From positions 21,939 to 85,938 of the forward strand of contig JAFWQF010000033.1 in assembly GCA_017509205.1 (NCBI GenBank): a stretch of 64,000 nt of DNA, read 5' to 3'. The translations under genes and the position numbers were made by a program. This document shows positions 17,289 to 25,350 of the stretch, piece by piece. Within the stretch, counting starts at the first letter, position 1. Each line of letters opens with the position of its first letter. Source of the stretch: Clostridiales bacterium. Its GTDB lineage: Bacteria > Bacillota > Clostridia > Saccharofermentanales > Saccharofermentanaceae. The notes under the pieces are model-generated. The model was not told where the DNA came from, made no database searches, and saw nothing but the letters and a program-made list of their open reading frames with translations.

Positions 17289-18122
17289 TCAGACAGCTAC
17301 CGGGATGCCCTTGATCTTGGGACCGTACTCGTATCCCTCAAGGTTGATGTCATCAACGGTGAACTTGTAGAAATCTGTAATTCCTTCTGTGAGAACGAGC
17401 TTGGGTGCCGCAAACTTGGGGCGCTCGATGAGCTCTTTTACGATGTCGACATGTCTGTCGTAGATGTGAGCGTCAGCGATCACGTGAACGAATTCACCTA
17501 CCTCGAGGCCCGTGCACCTTGCGAAAAGATGTACGAGAACAGCGTACTGGCAGACGTTCCAGGCATTTGCGACGAGCATGTCGTTGCTCCTCTGGTTGAG
17601 GATGGCATTGAGCTTGTTACCCGTAACGTTAAAAGTCATCGAATAAGCACAAGGGTAAAGATTCATCTCGTGCAGATCCTGATGAACGTAAATATTCGTC
17701 ATGATCCTTCTGCTGGAAGGATTGTTCTTGAGATCAAAGAGAACGCGGTCGACCTGGTCCATCTCGCCTTCCTTGTACTTGTGCTTGACGCCGAGCTGGT
17801 AGCCGTAAGCCTTGCCGATGGAGCCTGTCTCGTCAGCCCATGCATCCCAGATGTGGGAATTGAGGTCATTGACATTGTTGGACTTCTTCTGCCAGATCCA
17901 GAGGAGCTCATCAACAGCAGCCTTGAAATTGATATAGCGCTGCGTGAACATGGGGAACTCTTCTGCAAGGTTATAGCGGTTAACGATCGCAAACGCCTTG
18001 TATGTGTAAGCCGGAGCTCCGTCATCAGCCCAGTGGGGCCTTACCTTGTCATTGATGGTCGTGTAACCGGAAGAAAGAATCGTTCTGATGTTCTCGTCGA
18101 AAATGTCGTCTGCACGGCTCAT
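17289..18122 (-). CDS. thyA: Thymidylate synthase, phage phi3T/B. subtilis ThyA type
   Basis: Methylates dUMP to dTMP with methylene-THF. Instead of the E. coli-type PPCH the active-site cysteine (Cys158) lies in LYPCAYSM, and LLWIWQKKSNNVNDLN and NPSSRRIMTNI are hallmarks of the phi3T/B. subtilis ThyA branch. LNQRSNDMLVANAWNVCQY carries the conserved dUMP-binding segment. I chose ATG 18122 (277 aa): GGCGG is 7 nt upstream, whereas the GTG two codons earlier lies inside that ribosome binding site. First gene of the thyA-phosphatase-folA unit. Confidence 0.94.
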   Translation of the reverse strand: MSRADDIFDENIRTILSSGYTTINDKVRPHWADDGAPAYTYKAFAIVNRYNLAEEFPMFTQRYINFKAAVDELLWIWQKKSNNVNDLNSHIWDAWADETGSIGKAYGYQLGVKHKYKEGEMDQVDRVLFDLKNNPSSRRIMTNIYVHQDLHEMNLYPCAYSMTFNVTGNKLNAILNQRSNDMLVANAWNVCQYAVLVHLFARCTGLEVGEFVHVIADAHIYDRHVDIVKELIERPKFAAPKLVLTEGITDFYKFTVDDINLEGYEYGPKIKGIPVAV

Positions 18123-18152
18123 AAGCACACCGCCTTTGAAAAAGATAAATCG

Positions 18153-18161
18153 ATTATAACA
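18153..18161 (-). promoter_or_regulatory. Extended -10 promoter of thyA
   Basis: TGTTATAAT on the minus strand is a perfect -10 with the TGn extension, 30 bp before the thyA start. The -35 position falls in the 3' end of the upstream gene and has no clear match. Confidence 0.6.
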
Positions 18162-18175
18162 TTAATGTCTGATGT

Positions 18176-19870
18176 TCAGCAGGACAGTTTGAGCCAACCG
18201 GCGGGAACGTCATAAACGTTCGGTGCCTTCATCCTGAACATTGCAGTTTTCGCGTCAGGCATAGCATTTCCGCTGTCTGAGAGCCTGCGCATGTATAATC
18301 TCGCACTGATCTTGCTGCCGGATCCGACATCATACTGTGAGGCGCTTCCGAGGTTGATAAAAGGCACTGCTTCCTCACCTGCTCCGCATGTTACGGTGGC
18401 AAGGCGGAAATTATCCAGAGCAGCATCTTCTTCGCTCCTGTAGATACCGTACTGTGCGCCGTTAACGGCATCACTTCCCATTACCTTCTGAACGGGATCA
18501 GTATATCCCTGGGAAGCGGAAGCCTTGGGATTTCCGATGTGGATGACCATTACGCGCTGATTGGTATTGCCCTGTGCGGTGTAGTAAGGCTCTCTCCAGT
18601 GAAGTCCCGCCTTGACCTTGTTGGAAGTCTCGTAGAACCACTGTCCGTTCCTCATCTTTCCCTTGCTGTCAGCATGGGTGTAGTTGTAGCCTGCGTAAAC
18701 GGCTGCGTGGCCCCAGACGAAGAGATTGCCCTCGCCCCTGACATAGTGGCCGTTAACCTTCTTCTTTCCGCCGTGAGCGCCGTAATTGTTCTTGTAGTAC
18801 TTTCCGTCCTTGCAAAGATATGTGGATACATATCCGCCGAAGAGAACGATGTCGCCAGGCTGGGCATTGAGAGCCTTCATGCAGTCTCCCAGAGACTTGT
18901 AATCAGAGACCTTTACTCCGCCGTAGCAGTTGGGCTTTGAAAGAAGGTGCTCTGCGAAATTCGTGCAGTGGAACCAGTTTGCTCCGTTTCTGCTTATGGA
19001 ACTGCCGCTGACATTTATGACCTTTGCCTTCTTCATTATGTTGACGGCATGCTTGGTCTTGCTGTTCTTCATGCTCTTCGTGAACTTGATCTTAAAGCTC
19101 TTGCCCTTGCCGACCGAGGTTGCGACTCCCAATGCTTTTGCATAGGAAGACAGGCAGTAGGAAATGCAGTCCATGTCATTGGTATATGTGGTGCCCGCCA
19201 TCTTCCTGCATGCTGCGAGAACTTCATTGCCGAAGGATTCACGGGTCTTGCCGAGAACCTTAAGATCATTTTCCGTGATCCAGGTAAACTCGCCCTTTCC
19301 GTCCCTGCCGGCTTTATTCTTGCGCCACGGCTTGGGGGCCTTTCCGATATATGCTGTACCGACATTGTATGTGCCTTTGTAGTACAGGCCGGGCTTTTTG
19401 AGGACCGGGCACTCATCGTAGGCATCAGAAGCGGTATAGGTTATTCCTTTGCCTCCGGTGATGGTCTTGAGCGCGGTGCAGCCGTAGAATGCCCTTGAGC
19501 ACACCCTGGTTACGTTCTTGCCGATGGTAACGCTCTTGATCGTGGCATTGCCCTCAAAAGCGGACTGGGCGATCCAGAGGACCTTATAAGAGACGTCCTG
19601 GTATTTGATTACGTTGGGAACAGTGAAGGTCTCGACATTGGGATTTAGCAGGCCGACGAAAGCCGCGCTGTCCTTCGAATATATCCTGTATATGCCGTTG
19701 CTTATGTATATGTCTTTGTCAGACACAAAATCCGCATCAGAAAAAGTAACCGATGCAGCGTCAGTGTCGGCTGCCGCATCCTGCGAAGGTACGGCAAAAG
19801 CCATGCCTGAAATAACCGTCAGGCAAAGGACCAGACTTATTAGACGCTTAAAAACAAATGAATCCCTCAT
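18176..19870 (-). CDS. Secreted multidomain protein: BspA-like repeats, NlpC/P60-like domain, Cna-B-like C-terminus
   Basis: 564 aa. A signal peptide is clear (residues 1-26, ending AFA). Residues about 85-150 carry BspA-like leucine-rich repeats (IAQSAFEGN, VCSRAFYGCTALK). Residues about 205-445 look like a divergent NlpC/P60-type cysteine peptidase: MDCISYCL gives candidate Cys235, followed by QPGDIVLFGG and WGHAAVYAG with candidate His388. The C-terminal part (about 458-530) contains VNGAQYGIYRSEE...LATVT, the pattern of Cna-B/SpaA-type beta-sandwich domains. No sortase motif or membrane anchor is visible and the protein ends in cysteine. Likely an extracellular wall hydrolase or amidase; its substrate is unknown. 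It has its own promoter. Confidence 0.75.
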   Translation of the reverse strand: MRDSFVFKRLISLVLCLTVISGMAFAVPSQDAAADTDAASVTFSDADFVSDKDIYISNGIYRIYSKDSAAFVGLLNPNVETFTVPNVIKYQDVSYKVLWIAQSAFEGNATIKSVTIGKNVTRVCSRAFYGCTALKTITGGKGITYTASDAYDECPVLKKPGLYYKGTYNVGTAYIGKAPKPWRKNKAGRDGKGEFTWITENDLKVLGKTRESFGNEVLAACRKMAGTTYTNDMDCISYCLSSYAKALGVATSVGKGKSFKIKFTKSMKNSKTKHAVNIMKKAKVINVSGSSISRNGANWFHCTNFAEHLLSKPNCYGGVKVSDYKSLGDCMKALNAQPGDIVLFGGYVSTYLCKDGKYYKNNYGAHGGKKKVNGHYVRGEGNLFVWGHAAVYAGYNYTHADSKGKMRNGQWFYETSNKVKAGLHWREPYYTAQGNTNQRVMVIHIGNPKASASQGYTDPVQKVMGSDAVNGAQYGIYRSEEDAALDNFRLATVTCGAGEEAVPFINLGSASQYDVGSGSKISARLYMRRLSDSGNAMPDAKTAMFRMKAPNVYDVPAGWLKLSC

Positions 19871-19888
19871 ATAAGACCTCCAGAACAG

Positions 19889-19915
19889 ATTCTACCATAA
19901 GTTCCTGTCTGCCAA
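19889..19915 (-). promoter_or_regulatory. Candidate promoter of the secreted protein gene
   Basis: TTGGCA (19910-19915), 15 bp, then TGG-TAGAAT (-10 at 19889-19894 with TGn extension). A GGAGG ribosome binding site follows just before ATG 19870. Confidence 0.45.
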
Positions 19916-19917
19916 TA

Positions 19918-19953
19918 AAAGAAAAAGCCCTGCATCTTCTGATGCAAGGCTTT
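19918..19953 (-). terminator. Terminator after the tRNA-Pro pair
   Basis: AAAGCC and GCATC pair with GATGC and GGCTTT around a 2x2 internal loop and a TTCT tetraloop (19924-19953). The minus-strand continuation is TTCTTTT. It is 8 bp after the CCA end of the second tRNA gene. Confidence 0.8.
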
Positions 19954-19961
19954 ATCTTATT

Positions 19962-20038
19962 TGGTCGGAGTGACGGGACTTGAACCCACGACCTCTTGCT
20001 CCCTAAGCAAGCACTCTAGCCACCTGAGCTACACCCCG
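19962..20038 (-). tRNA. tRNA-Pro, anticodon AGG
   Basis: 77-nt cloverleaf with encoded CCA: acceptor CGGGGTG/CACTCCG, D arm with AGCTCAGGTGGCTAGAG, anticodon stem CTTGC/GCAAG with loop TTAGGGA (20000-20006), T arm with GGTTCAAGTCC. The anticodon is AGG (20002-20004). Adenosine at position 34 is unusual in bacteria outside tRNA-Arg and would normally be converted to inosine by TadA. It differs at only about six positions from the tRNA-Pro(CGG) 29 bp upstream, so the two look like a tandem duplication. Confidence 0.92.
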
Positions 20039-20067
20039 GTTCGCATCGATAAAAGGAAAGTTTCCGT

Positions 20068-20143
20068 TGGTCGGAGTGGCGGGACTCGAACCCACGGCCT
20101 CTTGCTCCCGAAGCAAGCACTCTACCACCTGAGCCACACCCCG
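20068..20143 (-). tRNA. tRNA-Pro, anticodon CGG
   Basis: 76-nt cloverleaf with encoded CCA. The acceptor CGGGGTG/CACTCCG matches the neighbouring tRNA. The anticodon loop is TTCGGGA (anticodon CGG) and the T arm has GGTTCGAGTCC. It is transcribed first, then the AGG tRNA, then the terminator at 19918-19953. Confidence 0.95.
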
Positions 20144-20228
20144 ATGGGATTCCTTTTACGAGCCTATAAATCTTATTACAACGAGCAAAAATATGCAAGC
20201 ACTAAAATTCGCATCCTGCAAAAACCGT

Positions 20229-20259
20229 AAAAAAGGCTCCGGACAAAACATCCGGAGCC
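20229..20259 (-). terminator. Strong terminator of the ileS-to-ispH operon
   Basis: GGCTCCGGA/TCCGGAGCC form a 9-bp GC-rich stem with a 7-nt loop (20235-20259), followed by TTTTTT on the minus strand, 28 bp after the ispH-rpsA stop. The tRNA-Pro pair lies immediately downstream, so this isolates the tRNAs from the operon. Confidence 0.92.
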
Positions 20260-20287
20260 CTTATTATTCTGCGTTTGCGCGGATTTA

Positions 20288-22321
20288 TTAAGCCTGCTCG
20301 TCGTCTGCTGCAGGAGTTTCCTCAGCGGGAGCTTCTTCAGCTGCGGCTTCGCTCTTTACGGGATCGATGGGAGCAACAGCCTTGATGGAGATGGAGATTC
20401 TTCTCTTCTCTGTATCGATCTCAGTAACCTGAGCCTGAACTTCCTGACCGACTGTGAGAGCATCCTCGGGCTTGTCGAGTCTCTCAGAAGAGATCTGGGA
20501 AACATGGCAGAGTGCGTCGAGATCGGGCTCAAGCTGAACGAAAGCGCCGAACTTAGTAAGACGTACAACAGTACCCTTAACGATGCAGCCGAGAGGCATT
20601 CTCTCTTCGATGTTGTAGTAAGGATCATCCTCAAGTCTCTTGTAGCCGAGGGAGATCTTCTTTGTATCCTTATCGAAGGACTTAACATAAACCTCAACCT
20701 GGTCGCCTACCTTGAGAACGTCAGAGGGCTTAGCGTTGCGGCTCCATGAGAGCTCGGAAACATGAACGAGTCCGTCTACGCCGCCGATGTCGATGAATGC
20801 ACCGAAATCAACGAGGCTTCTGACTGTACCGATGTAGCGCTTGCCTTCCTCGATGTTGTCCCAAACTTCAGCGGACTTCTTTGCACGCTCTTCGGAAGCG
20901 ATTACACGGTGGCTGCCGGAGATTCTGAGTCTGCCCTTCTCTGTGTCGAACTTGGTGATGCGGATCTCCATTGTCTGACCGATGAAAGGATCGAGTTCCT
21001 TAACTTCGCCGTGCTTGATCTGAGTCCTGTGGATATATACGTCGATACCCTTGAATGTACCGATGAGACCGTCCTTGACGGTACGTGTGATCTTAACTTC
21101 GATGGGAGTCTTGTTAGCGAAAGCCTCTTCGATCTCGGCTCTGCCCTTTTCAGCCTCTACGTCGTTCTTGGAAAGGATGATCTCCTTGCCCTGATCTGAA
21201 TTCTTGATGCTTCTTACCTTAACGGTAACTTCAGCATGCTCAGCAACAGCCTTATCGAGATCGAAATCCGGATCGGAATCGAATTCCCTGCGGGAGATAC
21301 GGCCTTCGGACTTATCATGGACGTCAACGTAAACAAAATCGCTATCTGCTGATGTGATAGTACCTTTAACTATGGCGCCTCTCCTGACCTGCGCTAATGA
21401 ATCAAGCGCGTTGGCAAAATCGCTGTCAATCTGCTGATTCTCTGTCTTCTTGTTCTCGTCTTCGTTCATTTTTTGAACAACCTCCAAAATAATAGCTTCC
21501 GGTGTAGATGCACCCGCTGTAATCCCTACACGGTCTTCAGGAAGGATCTTGCCATCGGCAATCAGCTTTCCTGCCTCCCCTGCGGAGTTTACAAGGAATG
21601 TTCTTGCACAGCGACCTTTGCAGATGTCCAAAAGCTTAGTGGTGTTCGAACTGTGAGACGAACCGATGACGAGCATCGAATCAGAATCTCCAGAGAGCGA
21701 CGCGGCTTCCTTTTGCCTACTTTCAGTCGTAATACATATTGTATCAAAAACAAGTTTATTTGCAATTTTATTTTCTGCTTTTTTGCAAATATCTTTAAAC
21801 ACTTCTGACGAAAATGTCGTCTGGGACACCAATATCGCCGAAGACAGCGGAAAATCAAGCGTTTCAAGTTCTTCAGGAGAACTTATGACCGCGCATTTCA
21901 CTCCGGTGCCCTGCGTTTCGCCGCAAATTCCGACAACTTCCGGGTGACCTTTTCCGCCGGTGACGATGATATTTTTTCCTTCGAGAGCATGTTCCCTGAC
22001 GATCTTGTGGATCTTGGAGACAAAAGGACAAGTGCAGTCCTTTATCTCGCATCCGCGGGACTTAAGGATATCCATTTCCTCAGGAGTGATGCCGTGGGCA
22101 CGGATGAGCACGAAAGAACCTTCCGGGACCTCCGAAGCCTTCTCCACCACCGTGAAACCGCCTTTTTTCAGGCTGTCGACGACCATGGTGTTATGGACGA
22201 TGTCGCCCAGCATTACCAACGGTTTTCCGGACGGAGGATTCTTGACCGCTTCCTCTGCCGCCTTGACCGCGTTCTTGACGCCGAAGCAGAAACCCGATGA
22301 CTTAGCGACGGTTACTTTCAT
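20288..22321 (-). CDS. ispH: Bifunctional HMBPP reductase (IspH) / ribosomal protein S1-like fusion
   Basis: Residues 1-285 are IspH (LytB), the last MEP-pathway enzyme, with [4Fe-4S] ligands Cys12 (GFCFGVKNAV), Cys98 (DCTCPF) and Cys196, plus His43 and His76. Residues about 310-650 are four S1 RNA-binding repeats; the third and fourth are the most canonical (VDFGAFIDIGGVDGLVH, TKFGAFVQLEPDLDALCH). An Ala/Glu-rich acidic tail ends the protein. At 677 aa it matches the IspH-S1 fusions known in many Clostridia. The start overlaps cmk by 4 bp, and cmk next to S1 is a conserved pairing. Whether the S1 part works on the ribosome is not known from sequence. Confidence 0.95.
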   Translation of the reverse strand: MKVTVAKSSGFCFGVKNAVKAAEEAVKNPPSGKPLVMLGDIVHNTMVVDSLKKGGFTVVEKASEVPEGSFVLIRAHGITPEEMDILKSRGCEIKDCTCPFVSKIHKIVREHALEGKNIIVTGGKGHPEVVGICGETQGTGVKCAVISSPEELETLDFPLSSAILVSQTTFSSEVFKDICKKAENKIANKLVFDTICITTESRQKEAASLSGDSDSMLVIGSSHSSNTTKLLDICKGRCARTFLVNSAGEAGKLIADGKILPEDRVGITAGASTPEAIILEVVQKMNEDENKKTENQQIDSDFANALDSLAQVRRGAIVKGTITSADSDFVYVDVHDKSEGRISRREFDSDPDFDLDKAVAEHAEVTVKVRSIKNSDQGKEIILSKNDVEAEKGRAEIEEAFANKTPIEVKITRTVKDGLIGTFKGIDVYIHRTQIKHGEVKELDPFIGQTMEIRITKFDTEKGRLRISGSHRVIASEERAKKSAEVWDNIEEGKRYIGTVRSLVDFGAFIDIGGVDGLVHVSELSWSRNAKPSDVLKVGDQVEVYVKSFDKDTKKISLGYKRLEDDPYYNIEERMPLGCIVKGTVVRLTKFGAFVQLEPDLDALCHVSQISSERLDKPEDALTVGQEVQAQVTEIDTEKRRISISIKAVAPIDPVKSEAAAEEAPAEETPAADDEQA

Positions 22322-22992
22322 TTATCTTCTTCGTCCAGATGGCTTAAAAGGAACTCCTTGGTTCCCTCGATGTCATATTTTCCGGTATCGATGACGATGG
22401 CTTCAGGAACCTGGATGAGAGGTGACGTTGCTCTCTTGGAATCCTGCTCGTCACGGTAGATGATGTCTCTTAAGACTTCCTCTTTGGTCTGTGAATGATC
22501 GCCTGCGGCCTCAAGCTCGGCAAGTCTTCTCTCTGCCCTGACCTCAGGTGCGCATACGACGAAGAACTTGTACTTTGCGTCAGGCAGAACGACAGATGCG
22601 ATGTCTCTTCCGTCAAGGACAAAGGTCTGGTTCTTTGCGATCTCCCTCTGGAGTGAGACCATTGCGGTCCTTACGACCGGATGGGCTGAAACGTCAGATG
22701 CAGCGATAGATGTCTGGGGTGTACGGAGCTCGCCCGTAACGTCTTCACCGTCAAGGATCATGTGCTGAACGCCGTCGATGAACTTAACTTCGATCTTGAT
22801 CTCTTCCATCATCTTCTTAACGGCTTCGGGATCCTTTGCGTTGATGCCGCGCTTAATGGAAGCGACAGCACATGTGCGGTACATTGCACCCGTATCCAGA
22901 TACATGATGTTAAGAGCCTTTGCAACGCCCTTTGCGAGTGTGCTCTTGCCTGATCCTGAAGGTCCGTCGATTGCGATCTGAAAAATGCCCAT
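22318..22992 (-). CDS. cmk: Cytidylate kinase
   Basis: Phosphorylates CMP and dCMP. P-loop IDGPSGSGKSTLAKGVA (8-24), YLDTGAMYR, the DGRDIASVVLPDA substrate segment and the Arg-rich lid are all visible; 224 aa is the normal length. ATG 22992 has AAGGAG about 10 nt upstream. It overlaps the ispH-rpsA start (ATGA). Confidence 0.96.
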   Translation of the reverse strand: MGIFQIAIDGPSGSGKSTLAKGVAKALNIMYLDTGAMYRTCAVASIKRGINAKDPEAVKKMMEEIKIEVKFIDGVQHMILDGEDVTGELRTPQTSIAASDVSAHPVVRTAMVSLQREIAKNQTFVLDGRDIASVVLPDAKYKFFVVCAPEVRAERRLAELEAAGDHSQTKEEVLRDIIYRDEQDSKRATSPLIQVPEAIVIDTGKYDIEGTKEFLLSHLDEEDK

Positions 22993-23020
22993 ATATAAAT
23001 ATCTCCTTAATTAATAATCC

Positions 23021-23914
23021 TTATAGAATGTAGTCGCTGTCATCCTTGCGGTCACGTCCGGTCTCGTATACGCGGTACTGCGACCAGAGTGTCTCAAGAG
23101 ATGCCAGTGATTCCTTGATATGCTCTTTCCTGTGCATTCCGAGCGTGACAAGGAGCGCGTTGATCAGCGAAAGCGATGCCGTAAGCGAATCAACGAACGA
23201 AGCCATCGACGATTTTGCGAAAAGGCTTATGTCCGCATGCTCGGTCATGGGCGTGCCGCCCTTGTCGGTGATGGCAATGATCGTTGCGCCCTTCTTCTTG
23301 GCATATTCCATCGAGTTGATGGTTCTTGCGGAATATCTCGGATATGAGATGCCTATCATGACGTCTCCTTCACCGATCGGCATGATCTGCTCGAAAAGCT
23401 CGTTCGTACAGGTACTCCTTACGAGAACGACGTCATCGAAAAGAACGGTCATGTAGAAATACATGAACTCCGAAAGGGCCTGCGAAGCCCTGATGCCCAT
23501 GATGTATATCTTGCGTGCCTTTAAGATCGCGTTGACCGCGCGGCCGAACTCTTCATCGTCGATGTTCTCAAGGGTTTCCTTGAGGTTCGTGATGTCCTGG
23601 CTCATTACAGCCTTAACAGCTTCGGCGTCACCTGCAAACCTTTCGGTGTAATCAAGACGCTGGACAGATGTCAGCTTTGTCTTAAGGTCTTCCTGAAGTG
23701 CCTTCTGGAACTGCGGATAGCCCTCAAATCCGAGCTCTGTGGTAAACCTTACCACGGTCGACTCGGAAACGCCTACTTCCTCGCCGAGCTTCGCGGCGGT
23801 CATGTAAGCTGCCTTGTCGTAGCTCTTCAGGATGAAATCGGCGATGGCCTTATGGCCCTTTGAAAGGCCCTGGTAATTTTTCTCTATGGTTGCAATGGTC
23901 TCAGTCGTTTCCAT
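23021..23914 (-). CDS. MurR/RpiR family transcriptional regulator
   Basis: N-terminal HTH_6 domain (about 1-77; ADFILKSYDKAAYMTAAKLGEE then VSESTVVRF) and a SIS sugar-phosphate-binding domain (about 110-250; IYIMGIRASQALSEF, DVMIGISYPRYSART, KKGATIIAITD). Regulators of this family sense phosphorylated sugars. ATG 23914 (297 aa) has GAGGA 8 nt upstream and overlaps scpB by 14 bp. A longer frame up to 24010 is only the scpB shadow. No sugar catabolic gene adjoins it; it is embedded in a housekeeping operon, so its target is unknown. Confidence 0.9.
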   Translation of the reverse strand: METTETIATIEKNYQGLSKGHKAIADFILKSYDKAAYMTAAKLGEEVGVSESTVVRFTTELGFEGYPQFQKALQEDLKTKLTSVQRLDYTERFAGDAEAVKAVMSQDITNLKETLENIDDEEFGRAVNAILKARKIYIMGIRASQALSEFMYFYMTVLFDDVVLVRSTCTNELFEQIMPIGEGDVMIGISYPRYSARTINSMEYAKKKGATIIAITDKGGTPMTEHADISLFAKSSMASFVDSLTASLSLINALLVTLGMHRKEHIKESLASLETLWSQYRVYETGRDRKDDSDYIL

Positions 23915-24578
23915 TGTCTTCTTCCTCTTCTGTCTCTTCAGATTCAGGCTTTGCACCGCCCATGATCGAATCGATCGTGATCTGCTTGTCTTCTCCGCCT
24001 GCAGCCTCACGCAGCGAATTCTCCATGTCCCTGATCGTCTGGTAGCTCATGAGCTCCATCGGCGGCAGGTCATCTACGGACTCGATGCCGAATTCCGTGA
24101 GGAACTGCTTCGATGTCGCGAAGAGCGCGGGTCTTCCGGGAGCATCAAGGCAGCCTGCCTCTTCTATCCATCCGCGGTCTAAGAGCCTTGAGATGATCGA
24201 GTCGGAAGATACGCCTCTGACGGTCTCGACCTGTGCCCTCGTGCAGGGCTGGTTATAGGCGATGACAGCCAGAGTCTCATAAGAAGCCTGTGAAAGAGGC
24301 ACCTGCGCCTTGGGCGCATAGAGTCTTTCGATGAACTTCTTCTGCTCGGGTCTTGTCATCATGGCGTAGGACTCCTCGATCTTTCTGATCTCGAGGCCGC
24401 CCCACGGATTGTTCTTGTACTTGGACATGAGGCTCTTCAACGCCTCTTCCACTGCAGCCTTCTTTACGTTGAGGAGCTCTGCGAGCTTGTCAACGGATAT
24501 CGGGTCGCCCGAAACGAAAAGCAGCGATTCTATTGCGCCGGGAAGTTCCTGTGCTGTTACTCTGAATTCGTTGTCCAT
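23901..24578 (-). CDS. scpB: Segregation and condensation protein B
   Basis: Kleisin-interacting winged-helix subunit of the SMC-ScpAB condensin. The two winged-helix domains are visible (AIESLLFVSGDPISVDKLAE; SQASYETLAVIAYNQPCTRAQ then VRGVSSDSIISRLLDRGWIE). A Glu-rich tail follows. The 225-aa length is normal. It starts 1 bp after the scpA stop. Confidence 0.95.
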   Translation of the reverse strand: MDNEFRVTAQELPGAIESLLFVSGDPISVDKLAELLNVKKAAVEEALKSLMSKYKNNPWGGLEIRKIEESYAMMTRPEQKKFIERLYAPKAQVPLSQASYETLAVIAYNQPCTRAQVETVRGVSSDSIISRLLDRGWIEEAGCLDAPGRPALFATSKQFLTEFGIESVDDLPPMELMSYQTIRDMENSLREAAGGEDKQITIDSIMGGAKPESEETEEEEDNGND

Positions 24579-24579
24579 A

Positions 24580-25338
24580 TTACTTTCTCTTCTCTTCGAT
24601 CAGTATGTCTTCGAAGCTGCCCTTCTGTACTGCGGTTATGTCATTGTTCCTGACAAGTTCAAGGATCGCAAGGAAACTGACTATCTTATCTATCTTTTCG
24701 GGTTTCTTGCCCGCAAAGAGCTCTGAGAAGAACATCTTGCCCTTCTTCGTTATCGTAAGCCAGAGAGTCTTCATCCTCTGCTTAACGGAGATCTTGTCTT
24801 TCCTCAGGATGTGCTTGATCTTCTGTGAGATGTCGGTAAAGCGCATCTCGTTTCTTTCATTGATGTCGGAGATGGCGCTTTCGAATTCCTCTTTCGAGAA
24901 ATCGTTCGAGATCTTCTTGGTATCAATTCCGAGTTCCTTTGCAGTCATCCTCGTCCTGAATCTCGCACCCTCGTATTTCGCACGGCGCTCGCGCAGCTCG
25001 TTCGCGAAAACACGGCATCTCTTGTATCTCATGAGCGAGATGACAAGCTCTTCCCTCGGATCGACTTCGCCGTCTTCCGCGGCACCGTTCTTCTTGCCGG
25101 GGAGCATCATGCGTGACTTGATGTGGACCAGCGTCGCACCCATCAGAAGGAACTCTGAAGCAATGTCCATGTCGAGCTTCTTCATGGCGGCGAGATAGTC
25201 CATGTACTGCGAGGTTATCTCAGAGATCGGGATGTCGCAGATATCGATGTCATTCTTTTCGATAAGATGGCAAAGAAGGTCCAGAGGACCTTCAAAGTGC
25301 TGCAGTCTTAATTCAGGTTTAACCAAAGCTGTTGCCAT
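24580..25338 (-). CDS. scpA: Segregation and condensation protein A (kleisin)
   Basis: N-terminal LQHFEGPLDLLCHLIEKNDIDICDIPI is the ScpA hallmark (SMC neck-binding helix bundle), followed by FLLMGATLVHIKSRMMLP. The C-terminal winged helix binds the SMC cap. The 252-aa protein precedes scpB by 1 bp. smc itself is not in the window. Confidence 0.95.
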   Translation of the reverse strand: MATALVKPELRLQHFEGPLDLLCHLIEKNDIDICDIPISEITSQYMDYLAAMKKLDMDIASEFLLMGATLVHIKSRMMLPGKKNGAAEDGEVDPREELVISLMRYKRCRVFANELRERRAKYEGARFRTRMTAKELGIDTKKISNDFSKEEFESAISDINERNEMRFTDISQKIKHILRKDKISVKQRMKTLWLTITKKGKMFFSELFAGKKPEKIDKIVSFLAILELVRNNDITAVQKGSFEDILIEEKRK

Positions 25339-25350
25339 CGCTGTTTCCTT

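Noticed and set aside
16629..18215. Plus-strand open frame of 528 codons opposite the phosphatase and thyA
   Set aside because: Both opposite-strand genes are well-conserved enzymes. The frame crosses two unrelated genes and has no recognisable domain; it is an antisense shadow of biased codon use.
23021..24010. 329-aa version of the RpiR regulator
   Set aside because: The first 32 residues are Arg/Ser-rich and only overlap scpB; ATG 23914 has a good ribosome binding site.
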